From positions 124,001-188,000 of the forward strand of contig NZ_PHNJ01000008.1 of assembly GCF_008122205.1 (NCBI RefSeq): 64,000 bases of DNA, read 5' to 3'. The stretch comes from Natronococcus pandeyae (lineage in GTDB: Archaea; Halobacteriota; Halobacteria; Halobacteriales; Natrialbaceae). This document shows, piece after piece, positions 17,309 through 25,629 of this stretch. A model generated the notes under the pieces. That model had not been told where the DNA came from, did not search any database, and saw nothing but the letters and a program-made list of their open reading frames with translations. The position numbers and the translations under genes were made by a program. How positions within the stretch are numbered: the stretch's first letter is position 1; every line of letters starts with the position of its first letter.

Positions 17309-18179
17309 GATCGTGCCCTCCGCAGTCGCCGTGTTCGCAGCCCTCGGCGCGCTCGAGTCCCGCGCTCCGGTCACTTCCGGAAGACCCGCGGTCTTCCGAC
17401 GTTCGCCTCGTTCCACTCGGCTCACCACCGTCGGCGACCGGCTCGCTCCCGTTCGACTTCCCGCCGCTCGAGGTGCCGTCCGCGTCGTCGGCGTCCGTCT
17501 GGAACGCCGCCGTCGCCTGTTCGATCTCGAGGTCTTCTCGCTCGGCGTACGCGAGCGTGTAGTAGTCGCGCTCGTCGATCTCCGCGGGGTCGTCGGTGAC
17601 CAGGGTCTCGCCTTGCTCCATGAACAGCCGACGGCCGTAGGTCACCTCGTAGCCGGCCTCGACGAGCCCCTCGTGGGTCGCCGGCGCGTCGGTGACCTTG
17701 AAGAGGATCATCCGATCCGGCCCCGTCGGGCTGTGGCCGTTCGCGGCCTCCCGAAGCGAGAGGCCCGCGCCGGCCTCGATCTCGACGTCCAGCGCGGTCG
17801 CAAAGGCCGTCACGGCGCTGACGCCGGGGACGATCTCGAGGTCGACGTCGGGGTGGAAGGCGTCGATCGTCCGGCGCAGGTGGCCGAACGTGGAGTAGAC
17901 GTTCGGATCGCCGAGCGTGACGAAGGCGACGTCGCCGTCGCGCGCGTTCGGGGCGATTTCCGCCGCGGCCTCCTTCCACGCGCTCCGTAGCTTCTCCTCG
18001 TCTTTCGTCATCGGGAAGTCGAGATCCCCGATCCGCTCCTCGGGAACGTGCTCGAGCGCGACGGTCCGGGAGAGTCGACCCGGCGAGTAGACCACGTCGG
18101 CCTCCTCGAGCACTCGCTTTCCGCGAACCGTCACGAGGTCGGCCTCGCCGGGGCCGAGCCCGACGCCGTAGAGGGTCAT
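17301..18179 (-). CDS. cbiL: cobalt-factor II C20-methyltransferase CbiL with metal-binding-like tail
   Basis: The frame extends to 18875 but the true start is the ATG at 18179 (MTLYGVGLGPGEADLVTVRG), overlapping the cbiT stop by four bases; the product is 292 residues. Motifs include KRVLEEADVVYSPGRLSRTV, VAFVTLGDPNVYSTFGHLRR, IVPGVSAVTAFATALDVEI and DRMILFKVTDAPATHEGLVEAG, as in CbiL/CobI. It adds the C20 methyl group to the cobalt factor II ring using SAM. The last 60 residues are a disordered tail ending ERAEGCEHGDCGGHDHE, with two Cys and three His in 14 residues, a plausible cobalt- or nickel-type metal site. Confidence 0.94.
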   Translation of the reverse strand: MTLYGVGLGPGEADLVTVRGKRVLEEADVVYSPGRLSRTVALEHVPEERIGDLDFPMTKDEEKLRSAWKEAAAEIAPNARDGDVAFVTLGDPNVYSTFGHLRRTIDAFHPDVDLEIVPGVSAVTAFATALDVEIEAGAGLSLREAANGHSPTGPDRMILFKVTDAPATHEGLVEAGYEVTYGRRLFMEQGETLVTDDPAEIDERDYYTLAYAEREDLEIEQATAAFQTDADDADGTSSGGKSNGSEPVADGGEPSGTRRTSEDRGSSGSDRSAGLERAEGCEHGDCGGHDHE

Positions 18180-18853
18180 CCGTTGCCCCCTCCGCTCTTC
18201 GAATCGCCTTCGGCGATTCGACCGACATTGGAGCTTTGCTCCGACGAGGATCGCCCACCGTCGGCAGCGACCTTCTTGCCGTCCTCTTCGTCGTCGGCCT
18301 CGTCTGCGGTCGCGCTGCCGACCAGCATGTACACCGGGTTCTCCGAGTCGAAACTCGTCGCGCCGGCGAGTTCGTAGCCGTGGCTCACCTGGAACTGGAC
18401 GACTTCCTCGAGCAGGTCGCGCTCGCGGAAGGCCTCGGTCGCCCGGCCGGCGACCTCGAGGCGCGAGACGTTCATCACGATGCGATCGACGCCGGTCTCC
18501 GCGGCGTGGTCGAGTACGGCCTCGAAGTTGCGGCTGCCGCCGAGAAAGAGTGCGTCGGCGTCTTCGGGCAGCCCCTCGGGCGCCTCCGCGTTCCGAAGTT
18601 CGACGTCGGCCCGAACCGCGTCCTCGTTCGCGGCGAGGTTCTTCTCGGTCGTCTCGAGTCGTTCGGCCTTCCGCTCGAGTGCAGTGACGCGGCCGGCTCG
18701 CTGTGCGGCCTCGATCGTGACGGCCCCCGTGCAGGAGCCGACCTCCGCGAAGTGGTCGTCCGCCTCGAGCGCAAGCTTCGATTGGACGACGGCGCGGACC
18801 TCCGGCTTGGTCGGTCCGGCCTTCGCGTCGTGTGGCAGCGCGATGGGTGGCAT
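18176..18853 (-). CDS. cbiT: cobalt-precorrin-6B C15-methyltransferase/decarboxylase CbiT
   Basis: The ATG at 18853 (a GTG precedes it) gives 225 residues. The Rossmann SAM-binding site is HFAEVGSCTGAVTIEAAQRAGRVTALER, followed by ADALFLGGSRNFEAVLDHA and RIVMNVSRLEVAGRATEA, the usual CbiT signature order starting with GPTKPEVRAVVQSKL. CbiT methylates C15 and decarboxylates the C12 acetate chain. The last 45 residues are a disordered Ser/Gly/Asp tail. It is the first gene of the long operon, and several CAAC/GTTG dyads lie upstream (18890-18949). Confidence 0.93.
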   Translation of the reverse strand: MPPIALPHDAKAGPTKPEVRAVVQSKLALEADDHFAEVGSCTGAVTIEAAQRAGRVTALERKAERLETTEKNLAANEDAVRADVELRNAEAPEGLPEDADALFLGGSRNFEAVLDHAAETGVDRIVMNVSRLEVAGRATEAFRERDLLEEVVQFQVSHGYELAGATSFDSENPVYMLVGSATADEADDEEDGKKVAADGGRSSSEQSSNVGRIAEGDSKSGGGNG

Positions 18854-18889
18854 CACCTGTTGGAACAGAATCCACCCCTAAAACAATTG

Positions 18890-18949
18890 TGGTTGGGGTA
18901 GAACAACTACAGTTGCTCAGTTACAGTTTGGGTAAGGCAACCAGCGTTG
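18890..18949. promoter_or_regulatory. cluster of CAAC/GTTG dyads before cbiT
   Basis: On the cbiT strand an AGTTG-N8-CAACC dyad (18890-18908) is followed further upstream by CAAC-N4-GTTG (18904-18915) and another CAAC-N4-GTTG (18938-18949). The first matches the single dyad before cbiA (22220-22238) at 14 of 19 positions. Sharing between two promoters of one pathway supports a common regulator; the regulator is unidentified. Confidence 0.55.
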
Positions 18950-18950
18950 T

Positions 18951-19226
18951 TCAGTTTCCGGAGAACGTCCGGTCGGAGACGTTCATCCGGAGCTCGCCGT
19001 GTGAGAGCGGTTTCTCCTCGGTATCGACGGTCATCCGTGCCCGGGCCTCGTGGATCTCGAGGTCCTCGGTGTCGTCCTCGAGGTCGCCGCCGGTGGTCGC
19101 GACGCACACCGCCCCGGTGTCGGTCGAGTCGAGCGTGATCCGACCGTCCGTTCGCGAGGCGACGGTCCAGCCCTCGGTTTCGGGCGACGGCTCGGCGAGT
19201 CTGGGGACGCCGTCTTCGGTTATCAT
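18951..19226 (-). CDS. small conserved-looking protein upstream of cbiT
   Basis: Start at 19226 (MITEDGVPRLAEPSPETEGW) gives 91 residues. It is a soluble, beta-rich acidic protein (GRITLDSTDTGAVCVATT, ARARMTVDTEEKPLSHGE) with one Cys and no recognisable motif. It ends 97 bases before cbiT in the same direction, with the dyad cluster in the gap, so cbiT probably has its own promoter. It may be unrelated to cobalamin. I do not recognise a family with certainty. Confidence 0.6.
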   Translation of the reverse strand: MITEDGVPRLAEPSPETEGWTVASRTDGRITLDSTDTGAVCVATTGGDLEDDTEDLEIHEARARMTVDTEEKPLSHGELRMNVSDRTFSGN

Positions 19227-19370
19227 CGCGTAGCCGGGGAGCGGACGACATCGACGATATTGGTGTCCGTGACCGCGGTGAGTCGCCGGTCGGCAACGGT
19301 TGGTTCTCGTTTGATTTCGAGTGGCTGTAGTGCAGTGACGAGTCCGACCCTGGGGAAGAGAACTGAGAAG

Positions 19371-20813
19371 ATGACTGACGATAACCATCATAACCCCATA
19401 CAACGACAACCAATACTGATGGTCTCCAGACGGGACGCGCTGAAACTGGCGGGTGCCACATTGGTACCGGTATCGCTACGGCCGGCCGAACGCCGCCTCA
19501 ATTCGGCTCGAGCGAGCTATCGGGGGTGGACTGTGCCTGAAGAATATATCCACGTCTGGGGTCTACTTACGAAAAATCCAACAGCGGAGTTCTGGATCGC
19601 GTGGATCGACGATACTGGCGATGGCGGCGATCCACAAACGATCTACTATGGTGAGGATTCGGTAGAGGACAACGAGATCGAGGTGGATCCCGAACCGTTT
19701 GATCCGCTGGACGACACATACTTATATCGACAGCGGATCGAGAACTTGGATCCGGACACCGAGTATGACTGCGAGATCGAGGCCGAAGTCACCTCAGTCG
19801 AACACGCGTTTTCGACGCTCTCGGAGACCCCGTTGGAGGACAATATCAAAATCGCAACCATCTCCGACATCCATCCCTGGCGGGGCGATTACTACATGTA
19901 CGACGTCGACCCCGACGGGCAGACGATGGAGGATATTGGGTCCGAGGACCCCGACGTGTTACTCATCCCGGGCGACTTCCCGACGACGAAGCACGTCAAG
20001 GAGGACGAAGATAACGCGGAAACAATTCTCGAGTATTTCGAGACCTACCATCACAGGCTCAACGAGCATCGGATCGTCCCGATGTTCATGTGCCCGGGGA
20101 ATCACGAACTCGGGAGCAACTGGGACGGGACGTCGCACAACCCACCAGCGGACGATGACGAAGGGTTCTATTACGAACTGTTGTTCCCGAACGTTTTGGA
20201 GTACGCGGAAGACGAACACGATGGTGAGTACGGGTACTGTTGCGAGATAACGATCGCAGACAGCATCCAGATTCTCGTTCAGGACTGCATTCAGCTCTAC
20301 CCCGACGAGAACGCTGAATGGACAGAGGACGTCATTCGAGAGGACGTCGACACCGTCATCCCGATGAATCACTTCGGGCTGTTCACGACGCGGTCGCACT
20401 GGAATATGGAATCGCACACGCTCGAGAACCGGAGTGAATTCCTCCCAATCTACGATGAGTATCCTGTACACATCGCCCTCACGGGACACGATCACAATCG
20501 CGGGATCACGTATCCGTTTTACTACTCCGAGGACGAGCCGACGGACGCCGAAGACTACGAGGAACTCGAGGACGGCGGATACGTGGCGATCGACGCCGAT
20601 AGTAACGAAGAGGGAACGATCGTAGAGTATTCAGCCGGGTGGCCGACGATGCGGTCAACGACGTCCGATGACTGGATATTCGACGAACTATCCAGTTCGG
20701 ACTACGAGCAACATTACATCGTCGAATTTTCGAACCCGGAACTGACCCTGAAGGAGAGAGATATGGATGGAAATACGCAAAACGACCACACGTACACGTT
20801 AGAGCCAGAATAA
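19371..20813 (+). CDS. exported metallophosphoesterase with N-terminal Fn3-like domain
   Basis: Start at 19371 gives 480 residues; a Met 16 codons later (MVSRRDALKLAGATL) is an alternative that puts the Tat-type RRDALKLA at the very N-terminus. After a purple-acid-phosphatase-like beta domain (about 60-155, with YLYRQRIENLDPDTEYDCEI) the metallophosphoesterase core shows IATISDIHPW (DxH), VLLIPGDFP (GDx), MCPGNHE (GNHE), a later NHFG and ALTGHDHNRG (GHxH). All metal ligands are present. It likely hydrolyses phosphoesters outside the cell; substrate unknown. It lies alone between two cobalamin blocks. Codon usage is less GC-rich than in the cob genes around it, so it may be a later insertion. 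Confidence 0.85.
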   Translation: MTDDNHHNPIQRQPILMVSRRDALKLAGATLVPVSLRPAERRLNSARASYRGWTVPEEYIHVWGLLTKNPTAEFWIAWIDDTGDGGDPQTIYYGEDSVEDNEIEVDPEPFDPLDDTYLYRQRIENLDPDTEYDCEIEAEVTSVEHAFSTLSETPLEDNIKIATISDIHPWRGDYYMYDVDPDGQTMEDIGSEDPDVLLIPGDFPTTKHVKEDEDNAETILEYFETYHHRLNEHRIVPMFMCPGNHELGSNWDGTSHNPPADDDEGFYYELLFPNVLEYAEDEHDGEYGYCCEITIADSIQILVQDCIQLYPDENAEWTEDVIREDVDTVIPMNHFGLFTTRSHWNMESHTLENRSEFLPIYDEYPVHIALTGHDHNRGITYPFYYSEDEPTDAEDYEELEDGGYVAIDADSNEEGTIVEYSAGWPTMRSTTSDDWIFDELSSSDYEQHYIVEFSNPELTLKERDMDGNTQNDHTYTLEPE

Positions 20814-20884
20814 TTCGAGCAGCTCAAATCCTGAAGACATCGAGGACGAAAGTGACGAGCGGAGACGGACGGTGAGAATCCCAC

Positions 20885-22216
20885 TTACCGGGAGATCGAC
20901 TCGAGGAACCGATCGAACGCCCCGCTCTCGGGGTGGACGTGGACGTAGGTGCCGAGCGACTCGTACTCGGTCAGGCCGTCGTGCTCGCCGTCGATGCCGT
21001 CGCCGCGAACGGTCTGGAAGGCGAATCGGGCGTCGTCGTCGACGTCGGCGCTCGAGTAGTGGAACTCGTGACCGCGGATCGAGTCGCCGGCGCGGGCGGT
21101 CAGCGTCCCGTCGACGGCCTCGAGTTCGACGTGATCGAGCGCCTGGTAGCGGTCGTGCATGGTCACGTCCGCCGGCAGGATGCCGGCCATCTCGCCGCGC
21201 TCGCCGTCGGCGGTCGTCAGCGACCGGCTCATCGCCATCAGGCCGCCGCACTCGCCGAACACCGGCAGGCCGTCGCGTGCGAGATCGCCGAGCTCCGCGA
21301 GCGTGCCGGCGGCCTCGAGGTCGTCGACGTGCAGTTCGGGGTAGCCGCCGGGGAGGTAGACGCCGTCGCAGTCGGGAACCGGATCGCCCCCGACCGGCGA
21401 GAACGTCACGAGGTCGGCCCGCTCGCGGAATCGTTCGATCGTGGCGGGATACCGGAAGCAGAAGGCCGCGTCGCTGGCGACGGCGATCCGGGCGTCGACC
21501 GGCTCCGGCTCCGATTCTCGCCCGGTCGATTCGGCGTCCGTCGGTTCCGCGGTCGGCGGTTCGCTTGCAACCGCGGCTAGCCGTTCGGCCTCGAGCGTCT
21601 CCGCGGCCTCCCGGAGCGCCTCCCGCGGAAGTGCTGCCTCCTCGCCCATCTCGAGGCCGAGGTGGCGGTCGGGAATCTCGAGATCGCCGTTCGGCGGGAT
21701 CCGGCCGAAGTACTCGAGGTCGTCGGGTAGCGCGTCCCGAATGCCCTGCTCGTGGCGGCCGCCGTGGGCCCGCTGGGCGACGATGCCGGCGACCTCGACG
21801 TCGCGGCCGATGCGCGTTGCGTACTCGCGAAAGCCAAGCGCCGTCGCCGCGACGCTCTCCATCCCCGCGCTGGCGTCGACGACGAGGACGACGGGAACGT
21901 CGAGCGCCTCGGCGACCATCGCGGTGCTCGAGCCGTCGCCGTCGTACAGTCCCATGACACCTTCGACGACGCAGATATCGCCCTCGCCGCGGGCGTAGTT
22001 TCGCCGCAGGCCGTCCTCGCCGCAGAGCCACAGGTCGAGGGTGCGAGAGGGCCGTCCCGCGACCGCCTCGTGGTGGCTCGGATCGATGAAGTCCGGCCCG
22101 GCCTTCGCGGGCTGGACCTCGTGGCCTGCGTCCTCGAGCGCCTGGATAATCGACAGCGTCGCGACGGTCTTCCCGACGCCGGAACTGACGCCGCCGAGGA
22201 CGAATCCGTTCATCAT
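20885..22216 (-). CDS. cbiA: cobyrinate a,c-diamide synthase CbiA
   Basis: The 443-residue protein has the dethiobiotin-synthetase-like N-terminal ATPase (FVLGGVSSGVGKTVATLSII, VEGVMGLYDG, VLVVDASAGMESVAATALG) and a C-terminal type 1 glutamine amidotransferase domain (GVYLPGGYPELH, FGECGGLMAMSRSL with the nucleophile Cys, and HEFHYS plus a late HVHPESGA). It amidates the a and c acetate groups of cob(II)yrinate using Gln and ATP. An internal Glu/Pro/Thr-rich insert (about residues 225-255) separates the domains. It forms a single-gene unit with its own dyad-containing promoter (22220-22238). Two Met codons (22216, 22213) are both possible starts. Confidence 0.95.
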   Translation of the reverse strand: MMNGFVLGGVSSGVGKTVATLSIIQALEDAGHEVQPAKAGPDFIDPSHHEAVAGRPSRTLDLWLCGEDGLRRNYARGEGDICVVEGVMGLYDGDGSSTAMVAEALDVPVVLVVDASAGMESVAATALGFREYATRIGRDVEVAGIVAQRAHGGRHEQGIRDALPDDLEYFGRIPPNGDLEIPDRHLGLEMGEEAALPREALREAAETLEAERLAAVASEPPTAEPTDAESTGRESEPEPVDARIAVASDAAFCFRYPATIERFRERADLVTFSPVGGDPVPDCDGVYLPGGYPELHVDDLEAAGTLAELGDLARDGLPVFGECGGLMAMSRSLTTADGERGEMAGILPADVTMHDRYQALDHVELEAVDGTLTARAGDSIRGHEFHYSSADVDDDARFAFQTVRGDGIDGEHDGLTEYESLGTYVHVHPESGAFDRFLESISR

Positions 22217-22219
22217 CGG

Positions 22220-22238
22220 TAGTTGAATTGGAACAACT
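22220..22238. promoter_or_regulatory. AGTTG-N8-CAACT dyad directly before cbiA
   Basis: Immediately upstream of the cbiA start on the reverse strand is AGTTG-TTCCAATT-CAACT, a perfect 5-bp inverted repeat. The same arrangement, AGTTGTTC followed by CAAC, occurs before cbiT. If cbiA is leaderless or nearly so, the site overlaps the initiation region, where a repressor would act. Confidence 0.5.
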
Positions 22239-22362
22239 GAACTTGAAGGCGTCGGTGGCTCGCGACTCGCGTCTCACCGCGACCCGGCTCGCCCCGCCTC
22301 GGAAATATTTTACTTCTCGGATTACGGAAAACTTATCGGGTAATAGTTTATCGGCTGACAGT

Positions 22363-23685
22363 ATGAATCGCCGTACGCTTTTGGTCACCGCCGGCGGAAT
22401 CACCGGACTTCTCGGTCTCGGCGGCTACCACCAGCGTCGACGACTCGGACGCTGGTCGGATCGCGACGACCTCCGGACTGCTCGCGACCTCGAGACTCCC
22501 GACCCCTTCCTCTCCGCGAGCCTCACCGTCACCGACTCTCACTTGGAATCGGCGCTCGCCGATCTCGAGAATCTCGTTGGAAATGCACGGGCGGCGTCGT
22601 CTGGACTCGAGTACGAGGAGCAACCACAGCCGGTGATCGATCGAACCGAATCTCGGTTCGAAGACGCCAGATCCGTCCGCGAAGAAATCGCCGGAGAGCT
22701 CGACGAGTTCGCGGCGCTCTCGAACGAAGAGCGACTGGACCGGCTCGAAGAGTTACGTGGTGCGCTCAGAGGAGCAGGTCAGGCGCTTGCGCTCGCGGAA
22801 CTGGAGCGCGGTGAGTGCGATCCGGACGCCATCGACACAGCTCTCGATGCGCTCCGCGACGACTACGAGAGCGTCGGACGAGAACTGGACTACTACGCGT
22901 CCGACGTATCACGGGCGGTCGTCGCGTACGGTGAACTCGACGAACTGCTGGAAGACGTGCGAGTGGCGATCAATGCCGGTCAGAGAGATCTCCGTGAGGC
23001 GCCGCCGCGTTCGTATGCCAGGGTTCCGTACGGTCACGCCCGACTCGACGACGTCGAGCGGTTCGCCGAACACCTCGAGCGCGACGCTGCGGACGGTGCT
23101 GACCCCGAACTCGTCGGTGATCGTCTGAACGATCGATATCTGGCGCTCCGCGAGCGCACCGACTCGACTCTCGAGGAGGTCGACTTCGAATACGATGACG
23201 AGGTGTCTTCCTACGCGATGGACCTCTGGCTGGATCGGATCGCCCGTCAGTCAGATGGGTCCGACGAGCACGACGAAGGACGGCTCGCACTCGCGACGCG
23301 GATCGCTGCCAAACGGTACGCTCACGCGCTCTCGGTCGAGGCGTTTGAGGACGACCGAACACTCGGATTTCTGGACCAACTTCCCGCGGACGGGTTCGAC
23401 ACGACCGGTGCGGACGTTCGTGAGGCCAAACGGCGTGCTGGCGACGCGCTGGACGACCGGCTCGAGGCGGACGGCGACGACCGTTTGGTCCGCTACCTGT
23501 GCGTCGGAGTAGCCGACGAACTCGAGTGGCAAGACAGGCGACTCGAACTGGCGCTCGATGACATCAACGACGCCGACTCGCAGGAGTGGTCGATCGAACT
23601 CGAGCGGCTTCACCGAGGATATCTCGAGATCGCGGAACTGGCGGCAGTTCTGCCGGAGGCCTCAGCGGTCGTCGAGGAGGAGTAA
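22363..23685 (+). CDS. exported or membrane-anchored helical protein of unknown function
   Basis: Start at 22363 (MNRRTLLVTAGGITGLLGLGG) gives 440 residues; the longer frame from 22228 is not preferred because the RRTLLVTAGGITGLLGLGGYH segment is a typical Tat-like signal or anchor. The rest is a long, mostly helical, very acidic and Arg-rich domain without cysteine pairs or metal motifs (LESALADLENLVGNARAA, LDELLEDVRVAINAGQRDL). Near the middle VPYGHARLDDVERFAEHLE may mark a conserved core. A TATA-like AAATATTTTA lies about 60 bases before the start. It stands between cbiA and the DUF1802-like gene, and no functional link is visible. Confidence 0.7.
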   Translation: MNRRTLLVTAGGITGLLGLGGYHQRRRLGRWSDRDDLRTARDLETPDPFLSASLTVTDSHLESALADLENLVGNARAASSGLEYEEQPQPVIDRTESRFEDARSVREEIAGELDEFAALSNEERLDRLEELRGALRGAGQALALAELERGECDPDAIDTALDALRDDYESVGRELDYYASDVSRAVVAYGELDELLEDVRVAINAGQRDLREAPPRSYARVPYGHARLDDVERFAEHLERDAADGADPELVGDRLNDRYLALRERTDSTLEEVDFEYDDEVSSYAMDLWLDRIARQSDGSDEHDEGRLALATRIAAKRYAHALSVEAFEDDRTLGFLDQLPADGFDTTGADVREAKRRAGDALDDRLEADGDDRLVRYLCVGVADELEWQDRRLELALDDINDADSQEWSIELERLHRGYLEIAELAAVLPEASAVVEEE

Positions 23686-23778
23686 GGCGCCGAACGACGA
23701 CCATCCGGTACCTCCGGCTACTATAGAGCAGATACCGAAACCGAATTGGAATTCGTGATCGTCCGACTAGCCGAAACG

Positions 23779-24333
23779 ATGAGTGAGACACCGACGGAGC
23801 CGACCGCCGCGCTGAAAGAGCGTGCCGGCGTCGTCAACGCCCTCGTCGACGGCGCACAGACCGTCCTCGTTCGCCATCCGACCCTCGACCCGGGAACGAT
23901 CGCCGACCGGTTCGTCTGCTATCCGGCCTACAGCCACCAGAAGCCCGACCGCTACCAGCCTCGATACGAGGACTACTACCACCGGGCGAGCACCAAACCC
24001 GACGGCGGCGTCCCGATCCGGGCCGTCGCGGAGGTCTGCGAGGAGTTCACTGTCTCGAGCGACGACCTCGAGGCGCTCGCCCGACACTACGTCTACAGTC
24101 CCGACGGACTGCGAGACAAGTACGACCCGGACGGCGAACTGCGCGTGCTGTTGCTCCGGGTCGCCGAACTCGAGTCGCCACGGCTCGTCGAGGAGCGCGG
24201 AGAGTATCGCGGCTGTCGCGCCTGGATCGAACTGGCCGACGAGGTCGACGTCGAGCCCGCGGCGGCGTCGCCGGTGGTAGACGACGTCGCCTTCGCCGAG
24301 CGCCGGGCGGCGATCCGGAACGCGCTCGAGTGA
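23779..24333 (+). CDS. DUF1802-like protein
   Basis: Start at 23779 (MSETPTEPTAALKERAGVV) gives 184 residues. The N-terminal ALKERAGVVNALVDGAQTVLVR, then FVCYPAYSHQKPDRYQP and a helix-rich C-terminus with HYVYSPDGLRDKYDPD fit, from memory, the DUF1802 family (ALKEWAVVCEAL..GxQTLLLRKGG, L.PTY.HQ). Cytoplasmic, acidic, no metal motif apparent. The biological role of the family is unknown to me; an association with nucleic acid or repair is only occasionally suggested. A small ORF follows at 24408. Confidence 0.7.
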   Translation: MSETPTEPTAALKERAGVVNALVDGAQTVLVRHPTLDPGTIADRFVCYPAYSHQKPDRYQPRYEDYYHRASTKPDGGVPIRAVAEVCEEFTVSSDDLEALARHYVYSPDGLRDKYDPDGELRVLLLRVAELESPRLVEERGEYRGCRAWIELADEVDVEPAAASPVVDDVAFAERRAAIRNALE

Positions 24334-24407
24334 TCGATTGGCGTGAAGCGCGAACCACCGACGAACTTAACGGATCCGAACGGCTAGATCCGTCTCCACT
24401 GGTCCCT

Positions 24408-24572
24408 ATGACCGAGGAACACGATCACCAGACCGAGCACCACCTTCAGGAGGCGATCCGGCACCTCAGCGAAGCGCAGGACGGCGACCTCCGCAAGACG
24501 AACGCCGTCGCTCTCGAGGAGGTTTCGGACACCCTGTCGACGGTTCTTCGCGAGCAGGACCGAGACGAATAG
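24408..24572 (+). CDS. small acidic/His-containing protein
   Basis: The ATG at 24408 gives 54 residues starting MTEEHDHQTEHHLQEAIRHL, a helical protein with six His in the first 25 residues and a Glu/Arg end. It lies 74 bases after the DUF1802-like gene in the same direction and may be co-transcribed. The pattern of two short amphipathic helices (LQEAIRHLSEAQ, ALEEVSDTLSTVL) is reminiscent of small haloarchaeal conserved proteins, but no family is assigned. Confidence 0.55.
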   Translation: MTEEHDHQTEHHLQEAIRHLSEAQDGDLRKTNAVALEEVSDTLSTVLREQDRDE

Positions 24573-24682
24573 ACGGTCCGATTTGCTCTTTTGTACGCCG
24601 GCAGAGATCCCATCCGAGAGGCGCTGGTACTCCCGCAGCGGCAGTGTTCAGAGACTACTGTGAGCACTCGGATTGCGGCGAG

Positions 24683-24845
24683 ACCACCACGAAAGCCCCT
24701 CACGCGGTCGCCCTTCCGGGGTTCGCTGCGGTCCGTACGTTGCCCAGGAGGGATCGACCGCGTCGACCTCTTTCAGTCCCACCCACGATGGCTGGCCAGG
24801 CAGCCGACCCGGGTGGGACTGAAATGGGCCAGGGGCTTTCGCGGT
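24683..24845. repeat. full copy of the dispersed palindromic element
   Basis: Nested inverted repeats: outer arms ACCACCACGAAAGCCCC and GGGGCTTTCGCGGT, inner arms CTCTTTCAGTCCCACCC and GGGTGGGACTGAAA separated by a GGCTGGCCAGGCAGCC palindrome. The same plan recurs at 44029-44122. Such GGGACTGAAA/GGGGCTTTCG elements recur in haloarchaeal genomes as non-coding repeats. No transposase is present. Confidence 0.75.
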
Positions 24846-25319
24846 ACTCGCTCCGGGAGCAGGTCCTGCTCGCACGAACACACGAGATGGCCACGCCCTC
24901 CCCAGCCGACTCACTCGCTGACGGGCTCACGGCCGCTGGCCGTTCGCCGCTCCGCGGCGCTACGCGCCGCGCTGCGCTCGTTCGTCCCTCGCACACTGGT
25001 GTCGACCGTCCTCACTGGTGCTCACGGTTCCCTTCGGTCACCGTTCGCTTTCCGAGGTGCTCGCAGGCTCGCACCTCGCTACGTTCGGCCGGTCGACAGC
25101 GCGCGCCACCGCAGGAGGGGAGCCGGCCCAAAGTGAGACGTAGTTCACCTGTCCGTAACACGAGTTTCACGTGGTGTTCTGAATAACAAAACCGTGCTAC
25201 TATCTACTGGTAATCTAAACACCGTCCCCGCCAGCGCACGGAATCCGGCACCTTCGCTCGGTTGCGGCTTCCAAAGAGCCGACCACAGCGTTATCCCGAT
25301 CCTTCCCCTGAGTCACAGT
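24846..25319. other. non-coding stretch with hairpins, no supported gene
   Basis: After the repeat, about 470 bases contain palindromic GC-rich motifs such as GGGAGCAGGTCCTGCTC and CGCGGCGCTACGCGCCGCG, GGTGCTCACGGTTCC...GGTCACCG-type runs and GAGGTGCTCGCAGGCTCGCACCTC. These resemble the structured tails often found next to such repeats in haloarchaea. The open frames here are Arg/Ser-rich artefacts. Towards 25185 the sequence becomes AT-richer, probably the promoter region for the gene at 25320. Confidence 0.5.
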
Positions 25320-25601
25320 ATGGCACCGAAGGACGAGAGCCGGAACGGGAACGATCGTGATCCGGCGGAACACCGGCAGGACGGCGGGGATTCGAACTCG
25401 TCGCGCCAGTGTCACCGCCGTCACTGCGACGAGCCGGCACAGTTCGTCGTCCTCGAGCGATATCAGGAGGAGACCGGAAAGGGTGCCGTCGAGGCCGAAG
25501 CCGCCCTGTGCCAGGACCACACCGACGAGGAGAGTCCGGCGAACCTCGACGGCGCCTACGACGACTACGTGTTTTACGTCGAACCGATTTCGAACGGGTA
25601 A
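25320..25601 (+). CDS. small zinc-binding-like protein
   Basis: The ATG at 25320 gives 93 residues. After a 30-residue disordered, charged N-terminus comes CHRRHC (C-x4-C), then the hydrophobic segment PAQFVVLERYQEETGKG, then LCQDHTDEE (C-x2-H), and a tail ending YVFYVEPISN. C-x4-C...C-x2-H is a plausible single zinc site. The gene is complete and its codon usage is haloarchaeal. I do not assign a family or function; similar short zinc-ribbon proteins are common in haloarchaea. It converges on cbiE. Confidence 0.65.
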   Translation: MAPKDESRNGNDRDPAEHRQDGGDSNSSRQCHRRHCDEPAQFVVLERYQEETGKGAVEAEAALCQDHTDEESPANLDGAYDDYVFYVEPISNG

Positions 25602-25629
25602 GACGAGCCGAGTCGAGCAGCAGTGAAAC

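Noticed and set aside
18850-18960. Cobalamin riboswitch before cbiT
   Set aside because: The spacing is too short and no B12-box-like sequence or multi-stem structure is visible; dyads fit a protein operator better.
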